64,000 bases of DNA, from positions 1,488,001 to 1,552,000 of the forward strand of contig JAKCOZ010000010.1 in assembly GCA_022605955.1 (NCBI GenBank). The letters are read 5' to 3'. The notes under the pieces are model-generated. The model was given only the letters and a program-made list of their open reading frames with translations, was not told where the DNA came from and did not search any database. Source of the stretch: Rallus limicola (Eukaryota; Chordata; Aves; Gruiformes; Rallidae). Position 1 is the first letter of the stretch. The number at the start of each line of letters is the position of its first letter. The position numbers were made by a program, and so were the translations under genes. Below are positions 38,801 through 51,700 of this stretch, one piece after another.

Positions 38801-41800
38801 GCCCCTCAGCTGAAGGCAGCCAGAGCTCGGTCCATCCAGGCGGAAATTAATACCCCGATTGTTGTCGGGCTAGCTTTGCCGCTCGCCTCTCAGCCAGGCT
38901 GCCCATTCAGTGCATCCCCGCTCCGCTGACTCCACCTCATTTGAATTTTACTTTCCTCTCTGCCTGCCCGCCCGCCTCTCGCCGCGGCTCACACCGCCTC
39001 TCGCACGCACAGCCACGGGCTCGTCCCCCGGGCAGGGCAGTGCCTGCAAGGCACCGCGGGGGTTAACTGCTCACTGCGCCGCTCTGGTTTCCAGCACGCC
39101 AGCCGTACCACGAGTGTGGGTTTGGTGGCTGGGTTTGTTTTGTTTTGTTTTGTTTTTTTAAAATCAGATGCCCAGTTTCCACCCTCATTAACCTCAGTGA
39201 TTAGGGTTTTTTTTTGGCGATGCAAGACATGAAACTCTGAGCTGACAGATAAGCACTTTTTAATGTGGACCGAATCCCAGCTGCTCCTAATGCCAGAGTG
39301 TCTCAACACTCTCCGATAAATTTAGCATCCTGAATAAAGTTTGACTCACTTCCCAAGATTTCGTTCACAAAGCACCACGTGCGATGCTGCTGCGCCGCAG
39401 TCAGCATCACCCTATCATTGTTCAGAGCAGGTCTTATTTATGGGTCAGGAAGATCAGTGGAAACACTGCAGCGCTGCCATGGCCACCACATTTCCTCCTC
39501 AGATTGTTCTCCAGGGTCCCAGGACACTGAATTTTCTGAAAGGATGGCTATAGGAAATTACTTGATCTGGGCAGAAACAAGTATGACCATTTAAAGCTTT
39601 CCTTTAAATTTCTAATGGCAACACTTTTGACCATGTGTACTGGACCCTTTTCATAGCTCTGAAATATACAAATTGCCTTGATTGTGGAGATAAGTACTGT
39701 CAAACTAATTAGAATGTTTATTTCTTCCACAGACAAAAAGGTATACTAAACCTATCTATTCCTTTATAAAAACATTAATTTCTATAACTTTTTTTTTTTC
39801 ATAGCAGCTGCTCCTATTAAAGTTTCATTAAGGTTCCACCCAGGAGACCCAAGGATTAGTTGTGATATACACCATACCATCAGGTAAAAAATAAGGGACA
39901 ATCCTTGCCATAGGGGCAGAACAGGTTGTTAAAGCAGCAGTCCAGAACTGCCATCAGTTACTTTGATTAATTAATTATACAACTACACTTTCTCTTTCCC
40001 TTGGATGCTCCCTGGCAGAGACAAATGCAGTGGAATGCAGTCTTGAAACTCCTATAAACAGTAGTTATGAGAGAAAATTGCTCTCCATAGAAAGCATTCC
40101 TGGCTCTGCATAAAAAGCACCAGGAAACCTTTGGATGTCCCGTTTCCTTCCTGATTTTCAAGTCTTGGAAGCTTTGCTTGTTCTATTTATGCTTGCTGAA
40201 TTAGAAGCAAACAAGCATAGTAATGTTTAACCAAGAAGATAACAGTGGTCTGAAATACCACATAAGGTTAAGTGGAAAAGTGCTACTTTCCAAAATAATA
40301 TACAAATGAAAGTAGAAACCAGGTAATTGAAATTAATATACTTGAGTTTTGTGAACATTTTATCAAATTCACCCTTTGTTAAGGTTTTTTTTTTGCATGG
40401 AGCTTTCTAACAGAATCAGACTTGGTTATACTTACAGGAATGTTTACTGATGAATCCTCTTTGATGTGAACACTTTTAATGACAAACAAAAGGTGCCTGA
40501 CACAAAACCTCACCTTTTGTCACAAGTTCAAAGTTTAAGCCAACTGAGATGAGTACCAGGGAAGAAAGAAAAAAAAATATCTGAAACTCTAAAGCCAGGA
40601 GATATAACAAGCCACCTGGACATTTTATCATATACAAAAGCACAGAAGTAAGAGTTAGGAAGGGGAGGAGGGTGTTGGATGGGTTGGGTTTAGGTGAGTG
40701 CAGTTTGTGAGATAATGCCATCCCAAAAGGAGAAGGTCTGTTATTTGGCAAGGACAATTGGTTTTATACCTGTTCCAGACACAGCACTGAGACAAGGATC
40801 AGGTCCTCCACAGTCTTGACAGGTGGTAGTATTAACTTGCATAGCAAGGCCTGTAAGTAGTTCTTCTAGGTAAAGTGCACAAGATACACAGTTTCATCAG
40901 ACCCACCACACTTACTATCCAAAGTAGATTAAAATGAAAGACTTGAATTGCAACATGCACCTCTCTCCAACAGAAAATCCTGCAGGAGTTATGCAGAGTT
41001 TTGTATGTATACAGAACATTTCTGAGTTGTGAATGCAGCAGAACAGACCCTCTCAAGCCCCCAAACACAACATCATTTTAAAACTGTGTTTTGTAAAGGT
41101 GTGCTCAGCTGTACTTCAGTTTTTGGAGATTTCTTCTCCTTCAGGCTACCCTTGAACTACATGCATTACTCTGACACATCACCATGATCAAGCGCCACAT
41201 CATACAGTAGGAGGCCTCACCCTGGAAAATGTGAAAAAGCTTGTTTCATGTAATCATAGCAAGGGAAGTAGTTGTTCCCATGGAGTTTTGTTAATTCAAT
41301 CTTTTCCATACAAAAGGACTAGTAACATCTCAAAAATGCAAGCCACCCATGCATACTGCTAATTAGCATCAGCTATGTGAAAAACAATCCACATCTGCCA
41401 GGCTGCCTGCTTATCCAATCCTGTATTTCTGTTTAACTCCTCATCAATTTCTGCCAGTGGCTTGCTTCTTGCATCGCCTGAACACGCAGAAATTAGTGGT
41501 GGACTTCTCAGCTTCAGATTCTTCTGGTTTTTCTACATGTGTAAGATTTTACTCATACATACTTCAGTGAATACATAGATAGTTATTGGTCAAATTACAC
41601 CTTTCTGTGGGAAAATATATGGCTTTTTCCCGCTGAAAGAGAAAAATAGAAGCCAAACTCCCTAAAACTCAGTGCTTCAAAAACCTCTCAAATAAGCAGT
41701 ATTTCAGTAGTTCTTATAGAGAGAAAAAATACAAACCAACAAATAAATTCCCTCCACACACACTAGTGTATTATCAGAGTGTATTTGAAGTTTAACTGAA

Positions 41801-42728
41801 AAAGTACATCTACTCTGAGACTGTGATCAAAAGTCAGAACACTGAAGGCTTCTATAAACACATTTTTCCCTGTGTTATAACTTTGGTTATGTGAAAAACT
41901 TTTTTTTTTTTCCCAATTGACAACTCCAAAATTGCACTGTTTATAGCCTAAATTTCAGAAATGATGAGCTCTTGTAGATACCAGTGAAGATAATGAAAAA
42001 TGGTGTTCAGCACCTTTGGAAATGCCATCATCTTTTCACCTAATAGGTCCATGTTCCAAGTACAGTACAGTCAGTTATCTTGCATGGCAAATAGAAAAAT
42101 GCCTTAAATAATCGAATAAATAAATAACCAGTTAATGCTACTGCTTTCTTTCAAGAGAAAATGCCTTTCAACTAGAGCTACAGGAAGTATGTAAGCTGCA
42201 CACTGCACAATTAAATTTTCAGATGTATTGCTGCTGGATATAATTCAAAGTCCCAGGGAACAAGCCAGGATTTGAGAAATGCAAGCTTTGGAAGAACCAT
42301 ATTCACGTGGTCACCTAAGGCTAGGTAGTAATTGCTGCAGAAAGGAGTTTTTAAGATACAGAAAGCTGACAATACCAGACCAAAGGAGTATTTTTACACA
42401 AGTTACACACTTTCAAACTTTAAGTAGTCTAATAGAGTTATCCCTTTCTCTTCTAACCTATTAAGAGGTGTCACAGTTTAGCCCCAGCGAGCAGTTAAGC
42501 ACTACATGCCAGTTCCCTCACTCCTCCTTTACATCTGGAGCATGACATCATGGTATTGAATATCCCTTTGACTAGTTTGAATCAACTGTCCTGTGTTCCC
42601 TCCCAGCTTCTTGTGAAAAATAACTCTACCTTTGCTGAAAACCAGGACATCATCATCCATCCCTTATTCTAGACCATCTACATCATACCAAAATCCTACA
42701 CAGTTGCCAGTTAATCACCATCACTTTT

Positions 42729-42771
<43 letters not shown>

Positions 42772-45700
42772 TATGCACACACATGCACAAGTCATTCCCT
42801 TAGTTTATGGGTGATCCCTTTAAAACATCTGTTGAGTTAATTTAATCCATGATTTTAGGCTCCCATCTCTCATAACAGTCTTTCAGGGCAGGGGAAATTG
42901 TACATAGTGCTGGATTGTTGAATGCTGCATCCTGAGCTTGCAGTTGGTGTACCTGGCATAGCCCTGGTGGGCTGAAATTGTTGACTTCAAGAAAGTTGCT
43001 GAGCACCAGTTGATGAAGGCATTTCTAATTCCATCATCAATGCACTTTGTTTCATTAAAGTTTATCCTTCATTAGTTTTGGTGATTCTTACTGGAACATC
43101 ATTGACACAGCATATAGCAACTGTACAATGTCAGGGTTATTTCGCAATTAAGATCATACAATTTAATTGACTGCCTGTTCTCACCTAATACCAAATCCCC
43201 CTGAGATACTGTCCCATCCTTCTGCATCACCCACCAAGTGCACCAAGGTCTTTAAGGAAAGCAATCCTGCGTATGAGTTTGCTTTTGCCCAAATCAGGGG
43301 TAATCCAGATGGGGTCTTCCTCAAAATATTCTTCATACGCCCTATGGTGACTTTATCTCCTTCTACACTGTGTGGAAGTTTCATTTGGGCAGGATGAGCT
43401 CAACTGGCAGATGCCCACTCATTAATGTTAAGTAATCGGGTGGCCTTTGCTAAATGTCTGTCCCAATGTTTGAAGGTCCCACCATCCATTGTTCTCACTG
43501 CAATCTTTAGCAGTCCATTGTATCATTTGATTTTATCAGAGGCTGGAGCCAGATAGGGGATACACCCACTCAGTGTCATGCTCTTTGGCCCAGGTGTCTA
43601 AGAAGGTGTTTTGGAATGAGTTCCATCATCTGACTCAAATTTTTCTGGGGGGCCATGTCAGCATAGGACTTGATTTTCAAGGCCCAGGATTCTGAGTGAT
43701 AGCATGGGGCACAGGATATGTTTGCAGCCATCTGGTGGTTACTTCCATCACTGTAAGCACATACCACTTGCTTTAGCAGGTTTCTGGGAGTGTGATGTAA
43801 TCAATCTGCCAGGCCTCACTATATTTATATATCAGCCATAGTACTCCATACTAGAGAGGCTTGACTTGCTTGGATTGCTTGACAACAGGACATGTCTCTC
43901 ATTCATGGATGACCTGTGAGATGATAGCATCCATGATCAAGTCCACCCCTCAGTCATGAGCCCAACTACATGTTGCGACTCTTGCTTGATAGCCTGAAGT
44001 GTCATGGGCCTAACAAGCTATAAATAATTCACCCTTATGTTGCCAGTTGAAGGCTACCTGAGCTACTCCCCACAGGGCATTTGCAACCATCCATGAGGTA
44101 AAACACTGGCTGCGTTTTTGATCAACAATGTTGTGGTGGTTTGACCCTGGCTGGAGGCCAGATGCCCACCAAAGTTGCTCTTTCACTCCCCTTTTCAGCT
44201 GGACAGGGGAGAAAACACATATTGAGACACTTTGGAGTTGAGGTAAGGGCAGGGAGAGATCATTCCATAATCAGTGTCATGGGCAAAACAGACTCAACAC
44301 AGAATAAAGGAAAGAAAACTCTCTAATTTAGTACACTACACTGCACACACAGTGAAACCAGAGTCGGATAATGAGAAGTGTGACCAGATCTTAAAGCACC
44401 TTCCCCCACACCTCTCTTCTTAGCAGACTTCAGTTTAGTCATGATTTTGGTCCCTTCTTCCCCCTCCCCCACTGTGGCACAGGGAGGAGTAGGGACTGGG
44501 AAAATGGGGGTTTCCATCAATTCCTCATCATTTGTTTTCCTTCTTAGCTGAGATGGGGAGGGGAGGAGAGGGAGGCATTCCTCACACCCTTTCCCCTGCT
44601 CCAGTGTGTGGTCCCACCTATGGGAGACAGTCCTTCACACACTTCTCCAATGTGAGTCCTTTCCCGTGGGGCTTCAGCTCTTCACCAGCTGCCCTAGTGT
44701 GGGTCACTGCTATGGGTCACAGCATCTCCTCTCTGTCTTCCACCTGCTCCAGCACGGGGCCTTTCCACGGGCTACAGGTGGGGTCTCAGCCTTTTCCATG
44801 GGCTGCAGGGGGACACCCGCTCCACGATGGGTTTCTACACGTGCTGCAGGGGCATCTTTCTCTCTGGCACCTGGGGTGCCTCCTCCCCCTCCCTTCACTG
44901 ACCTTGGTGCCTGTACAGTTTCGTACATCTTCCTTCTCTGATGGCAAAAATTGGCTGCTTACATTTTTTTTCTCCTAAATGTGATTCACAGAGGCACTAT
45001 GACCATCACTGATGGACTCTGCCTTGGTCTTGGTCAGAGGCAGGTCTGACCTTGAGCCCAGCTAATATTTACTCTGTGGGGCCTACAGCAAGCTTCTAGC
45101 TGCTTCTTGCAGAAGCCACCCCTGCAGCCCCCCCTCTTCCACCAGAACCCAGCCACACAAAAGTACAACAAATGTCTAGGGCTAAATGGATGGCTTTTAC
45201 CTCTGCAAACTGGCTTGATTCACATTCTCCTTCATCGGCTTCTGTGTCTCATCATGTAGGGCTCACAGAACCCTTCCACCTCCGCTGTTTTCCAACAGCG
45301 TGACAGGACCCATTGGTGAGAATGGCATATTGCTTCTCATTTCCTGGCAGCTTATTGCATGGTGAGTCCCTTTGGCATGAGTCCCTTCCTCCTCTGGAAA
45401 CATTCTGAAATCTTTGCCTTCTGGCCAGTCTGTGATCACTTCACAATCCCTGGGTGACTGGGGTTCCTTGTTTGAGCTCACTGTGTGATTGTGTGACCGA
45501 CTTACTCCATGTAGCATTTGCCATATGGTGTGTAGAGGGGACCCTCTCCTCCCTCTGCACATCCAGCCCAGCACTGGCAGTAGGGGTGCCAGGAGGAGCT
45601 AGGGTTCAGTTCCAGTAACTTCCGAGGTAGCGCAAATCCCTTCATATGCTGCTAGTACTTCCTTTTCAGTTTGAATGTAGCAGGCCTCAGATCCAATGTA

Positions 45701-48700
45701 GCCCCGACTCCAAACCCCAGAGGACAGCCTTGAGTCTAGACTGGCAAGGGTGAATTATTCATAACTCGATAAGCTCATGATACCTGAGGTCATCAAGGGA
45801 GGGACACAACATATAGGTGGGCTCAGGATCGAGGGGTGGACTTGACCATAGAGGCTATTTCACAAGTTATCCATGAATGTGAGACATGTGCTGCCATCAA
45901 GCAAGCTAAGCAGTTAAAGACCCTTTGGTATGGAGGACAGTGGATGAAATCTAAATATGGGGAGGCCAAGCAGTTGGGATCCCTAGCTAGGGAAGGAGGC
46001 ATTGACAAGGCAATTGGGAGAAGGCCAGAATCCCTCAGCCTCTGGAGGCAACTACTGTCAAGTGTGAAGGAAAGATATTCCATGCCAATTACGTCATGCT
46101 CAGCATAAAAGGGGGGCTGGTGGGAGGAGGAGCAGGCGACTCCAGGTTTTTGGGGATGGTCTGGTTTTTCAGGATGGCTCTGGGCTGCACAGCCTGAGCT
46201 GTGTGGTTCCGTGAGAAACTGCATTGTGTATCACCAGTTTCATATATTTTTTGCTATAAAGTCCTGTTATCATTGTTATATCTTTCTGCTATTCTAGTAA
46301 ACTAACCTTATCCCAATCCATGAGGTTTTGGTTTCTTGGTTTTGGGTTTTTTTTTTCTTTTCCCTTCCCTCTCCCCCCCAACTCTCCCTCCTCTTCCTTT
46401 TAAAGAACAAGGACTGCATGGTGCTCAGATCTCTGCTGGAGCAAAACCACAACACCAAAACAGCAGGAACTTATTCACAGTTAGTACTTCTGATCACTCT
46501 AAATGATTTGGTCATGACTTCACTAGTGCCTGTTGGCACTTTCTGTTTTAATCACTATAAATGAGTTTGCTATGGTTCTCTCACAGAGAACAATAGGTTT
46601 TATATGTAGCCTCTGTATTCCCTCTCCAGAGCTGAGGAATGATTAGTTCTAACAGCTAAGGTCCATACATGTGGGGAATAGGACATATTCTCATCAAGGT
46701 GCTGGACCTTCTAGGGCAGTTTCTCCACAGTCAAGATGATGGATTAGAGATTTTCTTTTTACTGTCAGAGTCAGTGAGCCAGTTTATGTACTGTTGGTGC
46801 CTCTTCACTATTCCAGTCCGTTACTGCCAATGAATTTGCATATGACACTAGAGTGCTCCATACAAACTTCTGCCACATGAGTCATGTGCATTGTACTTCA
46901 TTGGGATCTATGGGTAACTGTAAGTTGCCAGCATCGTAATACAGCATCTCCTGCACAGCTAATTCCCTCAGATACTGGATACCTTGCTCCATGTGGTCTA
47001 TTTGCCTGAATGAAATATATCATCTTCCTTGAAGGGATACTTTTCTTTCATTCTTGACACATCACCTCCAGAGGCTAAGGGCCTGAGTCCTTTTCCCACT
47101 GCCTTTGTCAATGCTTTCCCTGCATGGGGATCCCAGCTACTCCTTACCCTCTCATTCCAGACTACTGGACCCATTATCCCAGAATCAGAGTAGCCAGGTG
47201 ATAATGTGATCACCTGGATAGTGGCTGAAGTCTTTTTCCATATCTTGCAGCACTGTCAGGGCCAGGGGTCATTTGGGTAATTATCTCTGGTTCTGCCTCT
47301 TCCTCTTGTTCTCATGGTAGCCCTGGTTCATCATCATACCTTAGTAAAGAAACTGATCTTTTGGGTTTTATCTCCTTATGAATAGCAGTGACTGATACTG
47401 GCATGGGTTGGTTTTTTTGGCTCAGCCACACTGCCTGTCACTGTTTTTCCTTTCTTCCCCTGATGGTGCTTCCAGAGTTGTGCCTCTCTGGATGAGCTAC
47501 AGCATTTCCCTTTCAAACGTTCTGTCACTTAATCAGGGTCCAATAGTTGTTTGGGAGGGAAGTTACAAACCACTGGGTGGAGAAGTTCTCTAGATACCTG
47601 CCCATATTCTCCCATATGCCATGCCACCCTTGACTATCCAGCCTCAGAGCAAATATCTAGGTTGTATTCTTAAAACAATTTTTTGTAACCCTATACAGGA
47701 CTTGAAACGGCAATAGGAACATACTAGCTTGAACATTCCAAGGATATTCAAAATTCTCAAAATCTGCTGTATCCAGCCTGATGGGAAATGGGAAGGTGAA
47801 AGAGCAGAAGAAAGAATCCCCCACATCTTCCCCACAGATTGGGTGCAATTATAAATCAATCCTGAGACATGTTGTCCAAGGTGCCACATACAAGTAGCAC
47901 CTTAACCTAATGACTAGTGATGTTATATCCTAAGTCAATAGTACACAGTGCAACAAAATGAGAATCCTGACCCCTCTCACAGAGGTGGTATACAAGCACT
48001 ACAAGGAATAAGGATTTACATAACGGTCATGTGAGCAAACAGAACACTCTTGTGACCAGCAACTATTTAACTAATATAAGAAATGCACATAAAAAATTTG
48101 TTTTAACATGCTTGGGTCTGAACTGTTTTATCTCAACCCTTCATGCACCATGTTGGGTGCAAAAAAGGTCTGTTGTGGTTTAGCCCCAGCCCCAGCTGAA
48201 CCATTATATCCACAGCATGACCTCATAGTACTGAATAACCCTTTGGCTACTTTGGGTCACCTATCCTGGCTGTTTCTCCTCCCTGCTTTTTGTGCAAATT
48301 AGCTCCTTCCTCACCAAAAACCAGGACAAAAGACCTCCTCTAAATTAGGCCACAGATTTTAATTCAAGTTTTCTTCCTGTAACAAGCCTGCTCTACCATT
48401 ATCCTAACTTGTATTAAATAGTAATGTATATAAAGTAAGCCAGGAAAAGATATTTAGCTAAAAAAAAACCCAGCATCATTTTCAGACTTGCATAGGAAAG
48501 CCTGGTTCAAGTCCAGCTGATACTCATGTAAGAGAAAGAGATGACCTTGGACCTCTCCCCTGACACACGAATACCTCTCCCCTGACTCATAATTGGCTAG
48601 AGATTTGCATGGAAAAAGCTCCTCCTCCTTCTTCTAAATGTGATTGAGATGTTTGTAGTTGAAGGATATGTTAAGAAACGAGTCAATGAAAGCCATCCAG

Positions 48701-51700
48701 GGAGGAAAAAGTGTGACACAGATCATAGAACATTACATCGACTTCAGTATTTACAACTGTTAAGAAGTGGAATCTGAGCATGTATGATTATGCTTTACAG
48801 TATTCCATGTGCTCTTTCTGAGAAACCTAAGTTCCTGTTGGTAGAATCCAAACAGGAGAACCAAGTCCTTTCCTACTTGCTTCTGAAGCCTATGGAGACT
48901 CCATGTGCATGGTAAATCTTATCATAACTAAGAAACATTAGCTGTTTCATTATAAAAATATTGTGGAGAAGAACACTGTATTTAGCCATGAGATAAATAT
49001 GTCAAGGTCAATTGCAGGACAATGAAAAACACTATACAGACCTTGTCTATCTGCCTTGTAGTAAACAAAGTTCTTGACTCATATTTTTATTGCTTTTAAT
49101 AGCCTCAATTTTTCAAACACATAAATCCACAAAACTAACACCAGAAGAAAAGAACCAAAAAACCCGAACACAAATCACAACAGCAAAAAGCAAAATTCAT
49201 TTTTGTTTCTGGGAGGACAGTACTTATGATTACCATCCATTGAAGTGGATGCACTGATATTCTAAGCAAATAAACCACATGTCTGGAAAAGTTCCATGCC
49301 TATCTCTTGCTTTGGATATGTTTACCTTATATAAACAGTTGAGGGAGAAGAGGAAGGCAGGTATAGCTAAACATTAGATGAAACATTTTCATACTGTGCA
49401 GAAAGTTTTTGCACATCATAGGCTGGGAATTTTTCCCTCTCACAAATTAGTATCACAGCTCCCTATGCTGCTGAGTTCTACTATGTGTTACTAAGTGTCC
49501 CTTCTAACACACTGAAAATGTTTTCAGTTCAGAACCTTGACTTTTTTACTTGAACAATGAAGCAGTACATTTCACTTGCCACTCAGTGAATCCAAGAAAT
49601 TACAATCCTTGAATAACACTATGAAATTATAACAGCATAAAATTAGAATCAGTAATAGAATTATGCAGTAATGAGGATATCTGTTGAGTTATGGTTTTGC
49701 CTTCCAAGAAATGTATGAAACGCTCATCACTCTACTAAGTGATGCAGCAGAGTAAGCCTATGTCAGTCAATGGGGGGAATTTAGGATTACAGTATCACTG
49801 ACTGATAAAAACAGTCTGTATGAGAAAAAATGTGGAAATATGCCCTTACCTGGTCTTGAAGAGGTCCAATACAGAAAAGATGAGCCTTTGACATTTTTTA
49901 GTAAAGATGCAGTTTGTATGCACATTACAAGCTTTGAGTACAGCACCTAGGCTAAATTCCATGGTGGATATGAAAAAGCAAGGCCTTACACATGCTTGAA
50001 GGCTCTGAGATTCCTCATACCAGCAGCAGCACTACTGTTCCACCACATGCTCTGCTTGAACTAAGCAAGTTTACTTAGGCTGTTCAGAAAAGATGGAAAA
50101 ACAAGACTTCATGTCTTCTCTTTGTCACTACATGGACAAAGATTTATAGACAATTTTCCCTTGTTCCACACATCCCTGCTTTCTGCCGCAAGACAGTGCC
50201 TGTTTATCACTGCAGATTTTTGGCAACGCTCTGCCTATCCTTTGGCCAGGGTTGAAGAAGGAGCAGCTCATCACATCCAGCCCGAGGGGTGGAGTGGCAG
50301 GGGTGGTTAGCCAGAGTTCAGTCCTCTAGCAAAGAGTTTGCCATGGTTTTATTTGTTACTTCTATATACAAAGGGACTTAAATTAGCTGTATGCTGCCTG
50401 AGACAAGAGAGCCTTTATAAGCTTCAAAATGGCCTACAAATAGTGCTTCTGTTCCTTCACTGATGTGTGGGACTCTGCTGTGGGATATAAAATGGCTACT
50501 GTGTTATTCAGAGAGCTGTATCTGCATTCTAGCTGGAGCCTGCTTTTTGATGGAGTATTTATAAAGTTAACCAATTTATAGACTGCTCAGGTTTGTCATA
50601 AGAAACAAGGTGTCTTTTGAAAGATAATTCAGAATGAACTCCATGGGTGCTATACTACTTGCAAGCCATGTAAAGTGAGGAAAAGGGGAATGAAACCATG
50701 AAAGCAATCAATCACTGGGGCAGCAGCACTAACAAGAAAGGACTGCATGCCTGAACATAGACTGAGGGAGGTTAAGCTTGGTCCTATCTGAGAAAAGACA
50801 AGACTCTGGAAAGGAATCCTGGTCTTTCTAGCTGGTGCAGGCTGGGTGTCTTAAAAGTTCTGTGTGGGGAAAAAGAAGATGTAGGGCATAGCTAATGAAA
50901 GGAAGACAGATACCTAACAACACTAGACTAACTTTCTCTAACAAAGTGGTTCCACCTGGGAAGAAAATTAAAGTTTCTAGGGCTAACAAATCACTGTTTT
51001 ATGAAGTGTTTTGTCAGGATTCAGTGATGACAGCGCCCTTCACGTCAACATTTTAAGGATCAGAATTAAATGCATTAAAGAGGCAAGGTACACAGTTTAC
51101 AGAAAGAGAAATTTAGAACAGAAAATTTTATCATTTTTTATACATAAAGACTGGATATCATTGCAATTCTGAATACAGAATACAAAAAAAAAAAGTACTC
51201 TTCTTTTAAAATGTATACTTTTCTAAAACAATAGTAGTTCTCCCTTGATATGGTAAGTGCTAACTACATTGAAAGCTGTTATCTACATGTAAGTGGGGAG
51301 GAAATAAGACAGCAATACATATAGGTGATAGATAGCTAGATGTTACAGTATCCTTGATGCTAACTTGGAATGGATGTAAGCATCAAAGCTGAGACACAGA
51401 ACAAAACAATTCTGAATTCAAGAGTGATCTGGACTGAGACAAAAGGGCAATATCTTAATGGCAGAAATTAATACTTCAGAGTCCATGACTCCAAAGATCT
51501 CCATCTGTTCAAATCTCTTGAGAAGTCAGTATCCTTCCCAGCTTCTGACAAAACATAATAGATGAAAGCATTTAAAAGACTATGGTATAGAGAAGTACTC
51601 AAAATTTGTGCTGTTAAGAATTCTTCCAAAGCACAATTTGTTAGAGCCATCTTTGTTGCACGTGCATTAGAGCAGTCTCAGTCTTCAGATTCTTGTCCTC

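Noticed and set aside
38200..38850. Long plus-strand open frame of 216 codons in the CpG island
   Set aside because: GC-rich sequence has few stop codons. The product is a low-complexity P/R/S-rich string with no homology, and the minus strand has the coherent splice structure.
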